DNA of 47,989 nucleotides from an uncultured Acetatifactor sp. (GTDB taxonomy: Bacteria; Bacillota; Clostridia; Lachnospirales; Lachnospiraceae), in contig CAJTXE010000026.1 in NCBI GenBank assembly GCA_910580225.1, positions 20,081-68,069 on the forward strand, read 5' to 3'. The translations under genes and the position numbers were made by a program. The notes beneath the pieces were generated by a model. It searched no databases, was not told where the DNA came from, and saw only the letters and a program-made list of their open reading frames with translations. Positions 1-7,347 of this stretch are shown in pieces. Numbering within the stretch: position 1 is the stretch's first letter; the number at the start of each line of letters is the position of its first letter.

Positions 1-10
1 CATGGGACAC

Positions 11-106
11 TGGTATTATGCATCGCAAAGCGATGGCAGGTCAGCTCTGCTGACTTGATACCATGTGCTCGCACATAGCAGGATGACCCCTCAGGCTGTT
101 TCCTGC
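11..106. other. Cluster of four perfect hairpins upstream of the chemoreceptor gene
   Basis: Seen directly: CATCGC-AAA-GCGATG (21-35), GTCAGC-TCT-GCTGAC (40-54), ATGTGC-TC-GCACAT (63-76), and GCAGGA (78-83) pairing with TCCTGC (101-106). TGGTAT (11-16) and ATACCA (58-63) can close a multibranch loop around the first two hairpins. There is no coding frame here. It lies 75-170 bases before the chemoreceptor start. It may be a structured leader or an interspersed repeat. The window edge prevents seeing its full extent. Confidence 0.5.
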
Positions 107-180
107 CAAAAATATGGACATATGACATGTGCTCAGACTGCCGTGTACTATGATTCTAAAGAAAGAAATGAGGATATGAA

Positions 181-1542
181 ATGGCAATCAAAAAGCAAAA
201 AGTAATACTTATGAAAGCCGTCTCTGAACTGAAGGCCGCCGACTATTCACGGGAACCGGAACTGAACAATATCTACCAGCGGCTTCTGAAAGGAAGGCAG
301 CAATTTGCTGACATTTTTGAGAAAAATATCAATGCGGTCATGCAGATCAGTTCTCTGGATCTGACGATGCAGCATCAGACCGAAAAAATCCTTGATATTT
401 CACAGAAAGTAACCAATGCCACGGAAGCAATCTTCGGTTCTTCCGTTGGAACCTCAAACAATCAGCAGGAAGAACTGACCAACACCATTGTCAAAGTCTC
501 CGGTGCAACCGATGAAGTCTATCAAAAGATGGAAACCGGTCAGAATGAACTGACAGCGATCAAAGAACTTTCCGAAGAAACCATAGCAATTTCCCGGGAA
601 ATGCAGAAAGACATGGATGAACTGGTGGATATCGTCCAACGTATCAGCAGTGTCATATCCGGAATCGGCTCCATTTCCATGCAGACCAACCTGCTCGCCC
701 TGAATGCCTCAGTGGAAGCCGCCAGAGCCGGAGAAGCCGGAAAAGGATTTTCTGTGGTGGCAAATGAAATCCGCGAATTGTCCCAGGAAACCCAGAACCT
801 GACATCCAATATGGAATCTTTCGTAAAAAACATGAAGACCGCTTCGCAGAAAAGTGTACAAAGCTCTTCTGAAACCATCAGTTCCCTGCTTTCCATGACA
901 GAAAAGATTAAAAACGTGTGGGAACTGAACAGCGAAAGCCAGCAATACGTCTCCAAAGTCAATGAATCTATGAGCTCTATCGCCGCTGTAAGCGAAGAGA
1001 TCAGCAGTTCCATGGCAGAAATGCAAAATCAGCTGCGGGAGAGTTCTGACTTCATGCGCAAGGTGGGAGAAGATTTATTTGAGGCCGCAAAACCTGTGGT
1101 CGGCATAGAGAAAACCCTGGATGACAGTATCAAGCAGATGGGAACCATGACCCAAGACGCCTTTTTCCACCTGGAAAACAAAGAATTTGCCCAGTACATG
1201 CAAAACGCCATTTCCTCCCACAAGACCTGGCTGTCGAATCTGAGGAAAATGATCGATACACAGACCATCGTGCCGCTTCAGCTGGATTCCTCCAAATGCG
1301 GTTTCGGGCATTTCTATCATGCCATGACCCCCGGTATTCCGGGAGTGCTGCCCATCTGGAACGGACTGGGACCCAAGCATCAAAAATTCCATCAATTTGG
1401 CTCGGCTGTCATGGATGCCATCCGCAGCGGAAGGTTTTCGGACGCGGAGCAGACCTACTGGCAGGCCGAGAACTATTCCAGGGAATTGATCGCCGATATG
1501 AAAAAGATCCTGGAACTCACCATGGAAAACAGCAAATCCTGA
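181..1542 (+). CDS. Soluble methyl-accepting chemotaxis protein with C-terminal zinc-binding CZB domain
   Basis: This 453-residue chemoreceptor signals to the CheA/CheW array. No signal peptide or membrane segment is visible, so it should sit in the cytoplasm and sense an internal cue. The coiled-coil signalling hairpin is unmistakable, with its tip at about residues 168-190 (QTNLLALNASVEAARAGEAG). The C-terminal 120 residues look like a CZB (chemoreceptor zinc-binding) domain: His347, then Cys373-x3-His377, then His400/His404 are the candidate zinc ligands. In characterised CZB proteins such ligands respond to zinc or to oxidants such as hypochlorite; that role is inferred here. The start is supported by GAGGA a few bases upstream. 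The gene converges on gdhA and shares a terminator with it. No other chemotaxis gene is in the window. Confidence 0.9.
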   Translation: MAIKKQKVILMKAVSELKAADYSREPELNNIYQRLLKGRQQFADIFEKNINAVMQISSLDLTMQHQTEKILDISQKVTNATEAIFGSSVGTSNNQQEELTNTIVKVSGATDEVYQKMETGQNELTAIKELSEETIAISREMQKDMDELVDIVQRISSVISGIGSISMQTNLLALNASVEAARAGEAGKGFSVVANEIRELSQETQNLTSNMESFVKNMKTASQKSVQSSSETISSLLSMTEKIKNVWELNSESQQYVSKVNESMSSIAAVSEEISSSMAEMQNQLRESSDFMRKVGEDLFEAAKPVVGIEKTLDDSIKQMGTMTQDAFFHLENKEFAQYMQNAISSHKTWLSNLRKMIDTQTIVPLQLDSSKCGFGHFYHAMTPGIPGVLPIWNGLGPKHQKFHQFGSAVMDAIRSGRFSDAEQTYWQAENYSRELIADMKKILELTMENSKS

Positions 1543-1544
1543 TG

Positions 1545-1586
1545 AAAAAAGGTATTTGCAGGCTCAAAACCTGTAAATACCTTTTT
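1545..1586 (+). terminator. Intrinsic terminator between the chemoreceptor and gdhA
   Basis: GGTATTTGCAGG (1551-1562) pairs with CCTGTAAATACC (1570-1581) with one G-U pair. The stem is preceded by A6 and followed by T5, so it can terminate the plus-strand gene and, in reverse, gdhA. Confidence 0.85.
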
Positions 1587-1606
1587 CTCTGGTAACAAAA
1601 CGGTTA

Positions 1607-2950
1607 TTATACCACACCCTGTGCCGTCATGGCTTCCGCAACCTTCAAAAATCCTGCAATGTTGGCACCGGCTACATAGTTGCCTTCCATTCCGTATTTC
1701 TTCGCCGCATCATCCAGACTGTGAAAAATATTCACCATAATCCCCTGCAGCTTGGAATCTACCTCTTCAAAAGTCCAGCTCAGACGCTCACTGTTCTGGC
1801 TCATCTCCAGTGCAGATGTGGCAACCCCGCCTGCGTTTGATGCCTTGCCGGGACAGAACAATACGCCGTTTTGCTGGAAATATTCCGTAGCTTCCATAGT
1901 GGTGGGCATATTTGCACCCTCTGCCACTGCGAAACAGCCGTTTGCCGCCAAAGTCTTTGCATCCTCCAGATCCAGCTCATTCTGTGTCGCGCAGGGAAGA
2001 GCGATATCACATGGAACCGTCCACACATTACTTCCTGCAGCACACTCATGATACTGGGCCCCGGGCCTTGCAGCCGCATACTCAGTCAATCTTGCACGCT
2101 TTACTTCCTTAACTTCCTTCAGCAGCGCCACATCGATTCCGTCGGGATCATAAATCCATCCGGTGGAATCCGAACAGGTCACAGGCTTTCCGCCCAGCTG
2201 CTGCGCCTTCTGAATTGCATAAATTGCCACATTGCCGGCCCCGGACACCACGATGGTCTTGCCTGCAATGTCTTTTCCATTGCTCTTCAGCATTTCCTGG
2301 GTGAGATAGAGCAGACCGTATCCGGTAGCTTCCGTCCTTGCCAGAGAACCTCCATAAGTAAGACCTTTTCCGGTAAGAACGCCTTCATACAACCCTGTCA
2401 GCCTCTTGTACTGACCGTACATATAGCCGATCTCCCTTGCGCCGGTTCCGATATCGCCTGCAGGTACATCTGTATCTGCTCCTATATATTTATGCAATTC
2501 GGTGATAAAACTCTGGCAGAACGCCATCACTTCCCTGTCTGACTTACCCTTTGGATCAAAATCAGATCCGCCTTTGCCGCCTCCGATCGGAAGGCCTGTA
2601 AGAGAATTCTTGAAAATCTGTTCGAATCCCAGAAATTTGATAATCCCCAGATTTACGCTGGGATGCAGCCTTAAACCTCCCTTATAGGGTCCAATCGCGG
2701 AATTGAACTGTACACGGAAGCCATTGTTCACCTGTACCTGTCCCTTGTCATCCACCCAGGGAACACGGAACAGAAGCTGCCTCTCGGGTGTAACAAGTCT
2801 CTCCAGCAGCGCATCCCTGCGATACTTCTCCTCATTTGCCTCGATCACCACACGAAGAGACTCCAGAACTTCCTTCACCGCCTGATGGAATTCGGGCTGT
2901 GCAGGGTTCTTTGCAACTACCAGGTCAAATACCTCATCAACATATGACAT
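1607..2950 (-). CDS. gdhA: NADP-type glutamate dehydrogenase
   Basis: This enzyme catalyses reductive amination of 2-oxoglutarate with ammonium to glutamate, or the reverse, in the cytoplasm. The 447-residue length is typical of the hexameric bacterial enzyme (about 445-450). The substrate-binding stretch YKGGLRLHP (Lys90) and the catalytic glycine/lysine motif PIGGGKGGSDFDPKG (Lys126) are intact, followed by the Rossmann fingerprint GAGNVA in the NAD(P) domain. GGAGG lies 8 bases before the ATG. A strong promoter and a hairpin-bearing leader of about 135 bases lie upstream. Cofactor preference (NADP rather than NAD) is inferred from overall similarity to the biosynthetic class and was not proven here. 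Confidence 0.95.
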   Translation of the reverse strand: MSYVDEVFDLVVAKNPAQPEFHQAVKEVLESLRVVIEANEEKYRRDALLERLVTPERQLLFRVPWVDDKGQVQVNNGFRVQFNSAIGPYKGGLRLHPSVNLGIIKFLGFEQIFKNSLTGLPIGGGKGGSDFDPKGKSDREVMAFCQSFITELHKYIGADTDVPAGDIGTGAREIGYMYGQYKRLTGLYEGVLTGKGLTYGGSLARTEATGYGLLYLTQEMLKSNGKDIAGKTIVVSGAGNVAIYAIQKAQQLGGKPVTCSDSTGWIYDPDGIDVALLKEVKEVKRARLTEYAAARPGAQYHECAAGSNVWTVPCDIALPCATQNELDLEDAKTLAANGCFAVAEGANMPTTMEATEYFQQNGVLFCPGKASNAGGVATSALEMSQNSERLSWTFEEVDSKLQGIMVNIFHSLDDAAKKYGMEGNYVAGANIAGFLKVAEAMTAQGVV

Positions 2951-3042
2951 TTGTATGTCCTCCTTCTATTAATATGTACGGGGCGCTGAACCCCTGCTGC
3001 AGTCAGTCTCACAGAGTATTCACAAAATCACATATCGTGAAA

Positions 3043-3070
3043 GGGGCACAGGATTCCAGCCCTGTGCCCC
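3043..3070 (-). promoter_or_regulatory. Strong hairpin in the gdhA leader
   Basis: GGGGCACAGG and CCTGTGCCCC form a perfect 10-bp stem with an 8-base loop, inside the transcribed leader of gdhA. Only three U follow on the minus strand, so it is a poor terminator. It could be an attenuator half, an RNA-stability element or a protein site. Confidence 0.5.
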
Positions 3071-3091
3071 CTGACGCCATCGTCCGTTTTT

Positions 3092-3120
3092 ATTATACTC
3101 CAATTTCTGTAAAATCGCAA
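3092..3120 (-). promoter_or_regulatory. gdhA promoter
   Basis: On the minus strand, TTGCGA (3115-3120) is separated by exactly 17 bases from TATAAT (3092-3097). Transcription should begin near 3085, leaving a leader of about 135 bases. Confidence 0.75.
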
Positions 3121-3187
3121 CACGCTTTAATGCACTAAACCAAAAAAGTTTTTTAAGATTTTTTAGTCGAGTTGCACAAGATTCCTG

Positions 3188-3619
3188 CTATAGATACCGC
3201 TTCAGGTTCTGGATATTCTTTTCTTCAAAATCGATCAGCTGCTTTGCCAAAGTTACCGATCCTTCCCCGGCTGTCTCATTGTGCTTCAGCGCTTTTTCCA
3301 TCTCCAGAATACCATTGTTGTTCTCCCGAATCATCATTTCTGCCAAATGTGCGGTACTGGTATTCAACAGTGTATTATAATGAAGCCCTGTCTTTAAAAG
3401 TGCATCCGACAGCGCCGTGCTCTGATAGCGCTGTGCTTTGCCCTCTACCAGCTGCCTGGATGCCTCATTATATATTTCAGCATATTTCAGAGACTGCCTG
3501 GAAATCTGCAGCGCAAAATCGTCATCATATACTTTTCCCGAGAGCGTATCTATGGTTTTCATGGCATTTTCCGTACTTTTCTGAATCTCTCTGTAAACGG
3601 CTGCTTCCTGTGATTTCAT
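3188..3619 (-). CDS. Small helical protein of unknown function
   Basis: I do not recognise a specific family. The 143-residue product is rich in Glu, Lys, Ala and Leu with regular heptad-like spacing throughout, suggesting a bundle of long helices. It has no signal peptide or membrane segment. A reading frame could begin with TTG at 3631, but the ATG at 3619 is better because GGAGG sits five bases before it. The SH3b gene lies upstream on the same strand, separated by a terminator, so this gene probably has its own expression. Confidence 0.65.
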   Translation of the reverse strand: MKSQEAAVYREIQKSTENAMKTIDTLSGKVYDDDFALQISRQSLKYAEIYNEASRQLVEGKAQRYQSTALSDALLKTGLHYNTLLNTSTAHLAEMMIRENNNGILEMEKALKHNETAGEGSVTLAKQLIDFEEKNIQNLKRYL

Positions 3620-3644
3620 TTCATCCTCCAAGATTTCTCCTTAT

Positions 3645-3692
3645 TTGAAAAAGCCTTTCATGGAGCAAGGCATGCTTCTCCATAAAAGGCTT
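3645..3692 (-). terminator. Terminator of the SH3b-protein gene
   Basis: AAGCCTTT-x-ATGGAG (3651-3665) pairs with CTCCAT-x-AAAGGCTT (3678-3692). On the minus strand the stem runs into TTTTT. Confidence 0.8.
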
Positions 3693-3708
3693 CCCATATT
3701 CTCATATT

Positions 3709-5103
3709 TTATTCCTGGGTGACAAAATCCGCTTTTACATATCCCACTTTTCCGTCATAGATGACTTTGCACCATCCGTTCTCGTTCGCCAGCAGTTCCA
3801 GGGAGTCTCCTCCCACCATCAACCCAAGCTGTTCGGCATCCTCACTGGCGGCAGCACGAACTCTCACATTTTCGTTTGCAGTCACAGTCCCGATCACCTG
3901 CTGTCCGTCCGCGCTTTCCTCCATATGCAGATACTCTGACTTAATATAGCCCTCACCGCCTTCGAAAACGATTTTGCTCCAGCCATTGACACGAACTTCC
4001 TGCACCTGTACCTTGGTACCTCCAGGCACCTTGCCCAGCTTATCAGCCTGCTCACTATCTGAGCTTCTTACATTGACCGTGGTAGTGGCGGTAGCATATC
4101 TGGGGCCTATCTCTGCCGGGGTCTCAGGCTGCTGCGTCTGACCTTCTCCGCCATTCTCCCCAGGCGCTTCTCCTCCCTCAGCAGGCTGGCTGCCTTCCTG
4201 GGGCTGGTCCTGTGCGGGTACACCTTCCGCAGGCTGTCCTTCTGATGGTTCCCCTTCTGCAGGCTGACCCTCCGCACTTTCACCCTCTGTGGGCTGACCC
4301 TCTGAAGTTTCTGCGCCTTCCTGGGGCTGACCTTCCGGCGCCGTATTCTGTTCTGCCAGCCGTACACCGATAGTTGCATTGATTTCTTTCCCCAGCTCCC
4401 CCATATAGGTCAGAAGCTCCGGATGCTCCGTTGCCAGATCATTGTATTCCACTGATACACGGTTATTGAACTCCACCACATCATCCTGGGCAGAAACCGT
4501 CACGATATATGCCTTTTCCTCTTCCGTAAAATTCGTCTCGTTTTTAATATAGAGACCGCCCTGTCCGTTATCACACACATAGAAAGTCTGCCACCCGGGC
4601 ACCTGCTGCTCTTCATGATTCAGAAAACACAGTCTGTAATAGACATAGACAACGGTGCTCCCGCCTGTCAATCCCGGTTTCGTGTAAATATCCATGGCCG
4701 GAATGGAACTTAAATACTTCGCCGTCTCCTCATACCGCAGCAAATCATTCTCCGAAATCGAATCATAAATGGACGTCATGACCGCGCTGTCCCCTGATGC
4801 CATCGCATTATAGTACTGGGATATCAACCCCTGAATGGCCTCATCCTCGTTGACAATCAATGCGGCCTCCTCCGGCGCAGCAGCCTCCGGTTCCGGCGAC
4901 GGTTCACTCTGAATTTCCGCCAGTTCTTCCGGCACTCCGCTTTCCTGCAGAGATTCCGGCTTCTGCTCCTCTTCTTTCGGTTTCCCCGCATTCAAAGCAA
5001 AAGACACTGTAACTGCCACCACCGCAATCAAAATAACCGGAAACAGAAATTTCGAATTCTTAACGATATAATCACGAACCTTTGTCAGCTGATCTTTTCC
5101 CAT
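3709..5103 (-). CDS. Membrane-anchored protein with two C-terminal SH3b domains
   Basis: The product is 464 residues. A short cytoplasmic N-terminus is followed by one hydrophobic segment at about residues 19-37, then an acidic Glu/Pro region, a folded middle domain (about 85-240), a low-complexity linker built from repeats such as EGQPAEGEPSEGQ (about 255-330), and two bacterial SH3 domains (about 334-393 and 402-464), each with the typical VNVRSS / ENVRVR opening. SH3b domains usually bind peptidoglycan, so an extracytoplasmic cell-wall role is likely; no catalytic domain is visible. I chose the ATG at 5103 over the in-frame ATG codons further upstream because GGAAAGGTG stands at the right distance. 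The linker repeats imply copy-number variation between strains. Confidence 0.8.
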   Translation of the reverse strand: MGKDQLTKVRDYIVKNSKFLFPVILIAVVAVTVSFALNAGKPKEEEQKPESLQESGVPEELAEIQSEPSPEPEAAAPEEAALIVNEDEAIQGLISQYYNAMASGDSAVMTSIYDSISENDLLRYEETAKYLSSIPAMDIYTKPGLTGGSTVVYVYYRLCFLNHEEQQVPGWQTFYVCDNGQGGLYIKNETNFTEEEKAYIVTVSAQDDVVEFNNRVSVEYNDLATEHPELLTYMGELGKEINATIGVRLAEQNTAPEGQPQEGAETSEGQPTEGESAEGQPAEGEPSEGQPAEGVPAQDQPQEGSQPAEGGEAPGENGGEGQTQQPETPAEIGPRYATATTTVNVRSSDSEQADKLGKVPGGTKVQVQEVRVNGWSKIVFEGGEGYIKSEYLHMEESADGQQVIGTVTANENVRVRAAASEDAEQLGLMVGGDSLELLANENGWCKVIYDGKVGYVKADFVTQE

Positions 5104-5150
5104 ATTTGCACCTTTCCTTTCCGTGTGGATTCCCATCATTCAGTTTAAGT

Positions 5151-5182
5151 CAGTGAAAGAGCCGCATGCGGCTCTTTCACTG
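5151..5182. repeat. Perfect 32-base palindrome (terminator-like)
   Basis: CAGTGAAAGAGCCGCA is followed immediately by its exact reverse complement, then a run of eight G. It stands between the first tRNA-Arg and the SH3b gene. As RNA it gives a very stable stem, but no clean U-tract follows on either strand. The likely role is a terminator for the tRNA or a protein-binding site. Confidence 0.5.
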
Positions 5183-5215
5183 GGGGGGGCATTATAAATG
5201 CCGAATTGATGTAAA

Positions 5216-5287
5216 TGCATCCGACAGGAATCGAACCTGCATTAAAGGCGTCGGAGGCCTTCGTTCTATCCGTTAGACTACGGATGC
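5216..5287 (-). tRNA. tRNA-Arg(CCG), copy 1
   Basis: This is a 72-base cloverleaf with 7-bp acceptor stem GCATCCG/CGGATGC and discriminator A. The anticodon stem AAGGC/GCCTT encloses loop CTCCGAC, so the anticodon is CCG, reading CGG (Arg). The T-arm GGTTCGATTCC is present and CCA is not encoded. Confidence 0.93.
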
Positions 5288-5319
5288 AAATATTACAAAA
5301 TTGTTACATCTCTTCGACT

Positions 5320-5348
5320 ATAATATCACAAAACTTTTATAATGTCTA
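5320..5348 (-). promoter_or_regulatory. Promoter of tRNA-Arg copy 1
   Basis: On the minus strand, TAGACA (5343-5348), a 17-base spacer and TATTAT (5320-5325). The same arrangement is kept in the second copy. Confidence 0.7.
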
Positions 5349-5428
5349 CAACTAATTCAAGGAATTTATTAAAAACACCATGCCCACCCGGTATTAAAAG
5401 GCATTATAAAAGCCAAAGTGATGTAAAA

Positions 5429-5500
5429 TGCATCCGACAGGAATCGAACCTGCATTAAAGGCGTCGGAGGCCTTCGTTCTATCCGTTAGACTACGGATGC
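5429..5500 (-). tRNA. tRNA-Arg(CCG), copy 2
   Basis: The 72-base mature region is the same as copy 1, with the same CTCCGAC anticodon loop. It lies just downstream of the DUF5688-like gene but has its own promoter. Confidence 0.93.
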
Positions 5501-5532
5501 AAATATTACAAAATTATTACATCACTCTGACT

Positions 5533-5561
5533 ATCATATCACAAAAACATTCTTATGTCTA
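5533..5561 (-). promoter_or_regulatory. Promoter of tRNA-Arg copy 2
   Basis: On the minus strand, TAGACA (5556-5561), a 17-base spacer and TATGAT (5533-5538). It differs from the copy 1 promoter at one base of the -10 box. Confidence 0.7.
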
Positions 5562-5578
5562 CAGCAAATTTAAGGAAT

Positions 5579-6493
5579 TCAACAGAAAATCATTTTGACC
5601 TTTTTCTCAGCGAAATCATAATAGTAGAGACTGTTTGAAAGAACCTCTTCCGGCGCAACCTGTGTGGCATTGATCTCCACAATCATCTGTTTGAATGCTT
5701 CCGCATTACCCTCTCCCCGGTCCGTCAGTAAAATTACTTCATGGACAGAGCTTGGCAGAATATAGAAGCTTCGCCTCTCTTTCTCCGCCACCGCATCCAG
5801 CACTCCCGGATAAAGCATGCTTACGGCGCCGTAAATCCGTTTCGCATTGCTCAGTACTTTCATGGGCACCTCATTCCAAAAAAATTCCTGCTGCCCATCT
5901 TCCATCCTGTTTCCGTCCGATCCGCTCATCTGACTTAGAATCTCTCTCAAAGAGCAGCAGATCCAGGGAAACAGCCTGGGCGTGTTCTCCTGGGCCAGTC
6001 CGAGCAGCTCGGCAGTACAGGTCTTCCACATCTCTACATGGGAATTATGTATGAGAATGGATCCCTCTCCCAACATATCTCCCTGATACGCATAATAAAA
6101 ACAGACCGCCAGGTCAAGAAACTCTATATGCGGTACATCCTGAAGCAGCTCCTCATTCCCTTCTCTGCCTACCAGCCGATAGCAGATACGGTCCTGCACT
6201 TTATCAAAGGAACGGAAAAATTCCAGATCCACATTTTCTCCGGGTTTACCTCCGCAATACGCGGAAAGCAGTCTGCTCACCAGCATCCCGAAAGTGCTTC
6301 CCCGTTCATAGGCTTCCAGATATGCATCCAGATAAATCGTAGGCGCAACATTCTGCTCCCGAAACAAAATCACCAGCCCATACCGGACGATACCGTTATT
6401 CTTCCTGACTCTTTTCACTTCTACCCGGTAATCATCACCGAGTTCTCTTTTTACAGCATTACAGACTTTATTTGCAAATGCATTGATATCCAT
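5579..6493 (-). CDS. DUF5688-like protein of unknown function
   Basis: The product is 304 residues and no activity is known. The opening MDINAFANKVCNAVKREL, the central acidic helices and above all the C-terminal block NAKRIYGAVSMLYPGVL...FYILPSSVHEVIL are what I recall as the DUF5688 family, common in Lachnospiraceae. The family name is from memory. The longer frame reaching 6604 adds an Arg/Cys-rich, non-conserved-looking extension. The ATG at 6493 is preferred, with GAGAGGGAAGG directly before it. It lacks signal peptide and membrane segments. It follows efp on the same strand but after almost 200 bases without a gene. DUF5688 genes often occur in accessory DNA; here the neighbours are housekeeping genes. 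Confidence 0.75.
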   Translation of the reverse strand: MDINAFANKVCNAVKRELGDDYRVEVKRVRKNNGIVRYGLVILFREQNVAPTIYLDAYLEAYERGSTFGMLVSRLLSAYCGGKPGENVDLEFFRSFDKVQDRICYRLVGREGNEELLQDVPHIEFLDLAVCFYYAYQGDMLGEGSILIHNSHVEMWKTCTAELLGLAQENTPRLFPWICCSLREILSQMSGSDGNRMEDGQQEFFWNEVPMKVLSNAKRIYGAVSMLYPGVLDAVAEKERRSFYILPSSVHEVILLTDRGEGNAEAFKQMIVEINATQVAPEEVLSNSLYYYDFAEKKVKMIFC

Positions 6494-6689
6494 ACCTTCC
6501 CTCTCTCTGCGCTGTCTGATGATTGACTTCAAACTATACGCGCAACAGCGCCTGCGCACAGACAGCCCTGAAGCTGCCGGCGCATAAGTCCTGTCAGTCC
6601 CCATAACAGAACGGCCTCAGGAGACCGGAGTACTTACAAGCGTTCGCTGTATGACAGGAATGGAACTCTATGCAGTATATACAGCCGTT

Positions 6690-7247
6690 TTATACTCTGG
6701 ACAGATACTCGCCCGTCCTGGTATCAATCTTGATCTTATCTCCCTGGTTCACGAACAGCGGCACATTCACCTGAGCCCCTGTCTCCACAGTAGCAGGCTT
6801 GGAAGCACCGGTAGCGGTATCACCCTTGAATCCGGGCTCTGTATCGGTGATCTCAAGTTCCACAAACAGAGGAGGCTCCACAGAGAATACACTGCCGTTG
6901 TGAGAACAGATCTTGCACATCTCGTTCTCCTTCACGAACTTCAGGGCATCTCCCACCGTATCCTGGTTCAGAGCAATCTGCTCATAGTTCTCTGTGTCCA
7001 TAAAATAATACAAATCGCCGTCTGCATACAGATACTGCATATCTTTTCTATCAATACGCGCCTGCGGGCACTTCTCGGTAGGGCGGAAAGTCTTCTCTAC
7101 CACGCCGCCGCTCTTGACATTCTTCAGCTTCGTCCTGACGAAAGCGGCACCCTTTCCAGGCTTAACATGCTGGAATTCGATGATCTGGTACACATTGTTG
7201 TCGTACTCAATGGTGATACCATTTCTGAAATCTCCTGCAGAAATCAT
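6690..7247 (-). CDS. efp: Elongation factor P
   Basis: EF-P binds between the ribosomal P and E sites and relieves stalling at polyproline stretches. The 185-residue length and three-barrel architecture are standard. The N-terminal KOW-like barrel contains the loop KPGKG, whose Lys32 is the conserved tip residue that is post-translationally modified in many bacteria (5-aminopentanol in Bacillus). The C-terminal OB domain has GDKIKIDTRTGEYLSRV, the usual ending. An AGGAGG-type site precedes the ATG. Polyproline-containing clients in this window would include the SPSPKPE surface protein and the SH3b protein linker. It sits downstream of the aro genes and has its own promoter. Confidence 0.97.
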   Translation of the reverse strand: MISAGDFRNGITIEYDNNVYQIIEFQHVKPGKGAAFVRTKLKNVKSGGVVEKTFRPTEKCPQARIDRKDMQYLYADGDLYYFMDTENYEQIALNQDTVGDALKFVKENEMCKICSHNGSVFSVEPPLFVELEITDTEPGFKGDTATGASKPATVETGAQVNVPLFVNQGDKIKIDTRTGEYLSRV

Positions 7248-7291
7248 TTCATATTCCTCCTAATTTTCGCTCACAAATATAATTCCCCATT

Positions 7292-7320
7292 AGTTTAATA
7301 TAAATAAGTACAAATTTCAA
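7292..7320 (-). promoter_or_regulatory. Probable efp promoter
   Basis: On the minus strand, TTGAAA (7315-7320), 17 bases, TAAACT (7292-7297), in an AT-rich gap between aroK-aroQ and efp. Confidence 0.5.
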
Positions 7321-7347
7321 CTCTTTTTGAAAAAAAGTTGCAAAAAA

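Larger units (their letters stand above)
5189..5579. repeat. Tandem duplication carrying tRNA-Arg and its promoter
   Basis: Two units with a 212-base period: unit 1 at about 5189-5367 and unit 2 at 5401-5579. Both start GCATTATAAA and end AAGGAATT. The tRNA portions are identical and the flanks and promoters have diverged slightly. Only about 30 bases in the middle are unique. Confidence 0.85.

Noticed and set aside
5189..5579. Prophage or integrative-element attachment site at the tRNA-Arg pair
   Set aside because: The repeat covers the whole tRNA plus promoter, not just a 3' end, and no integrase or excision gene is in the window.
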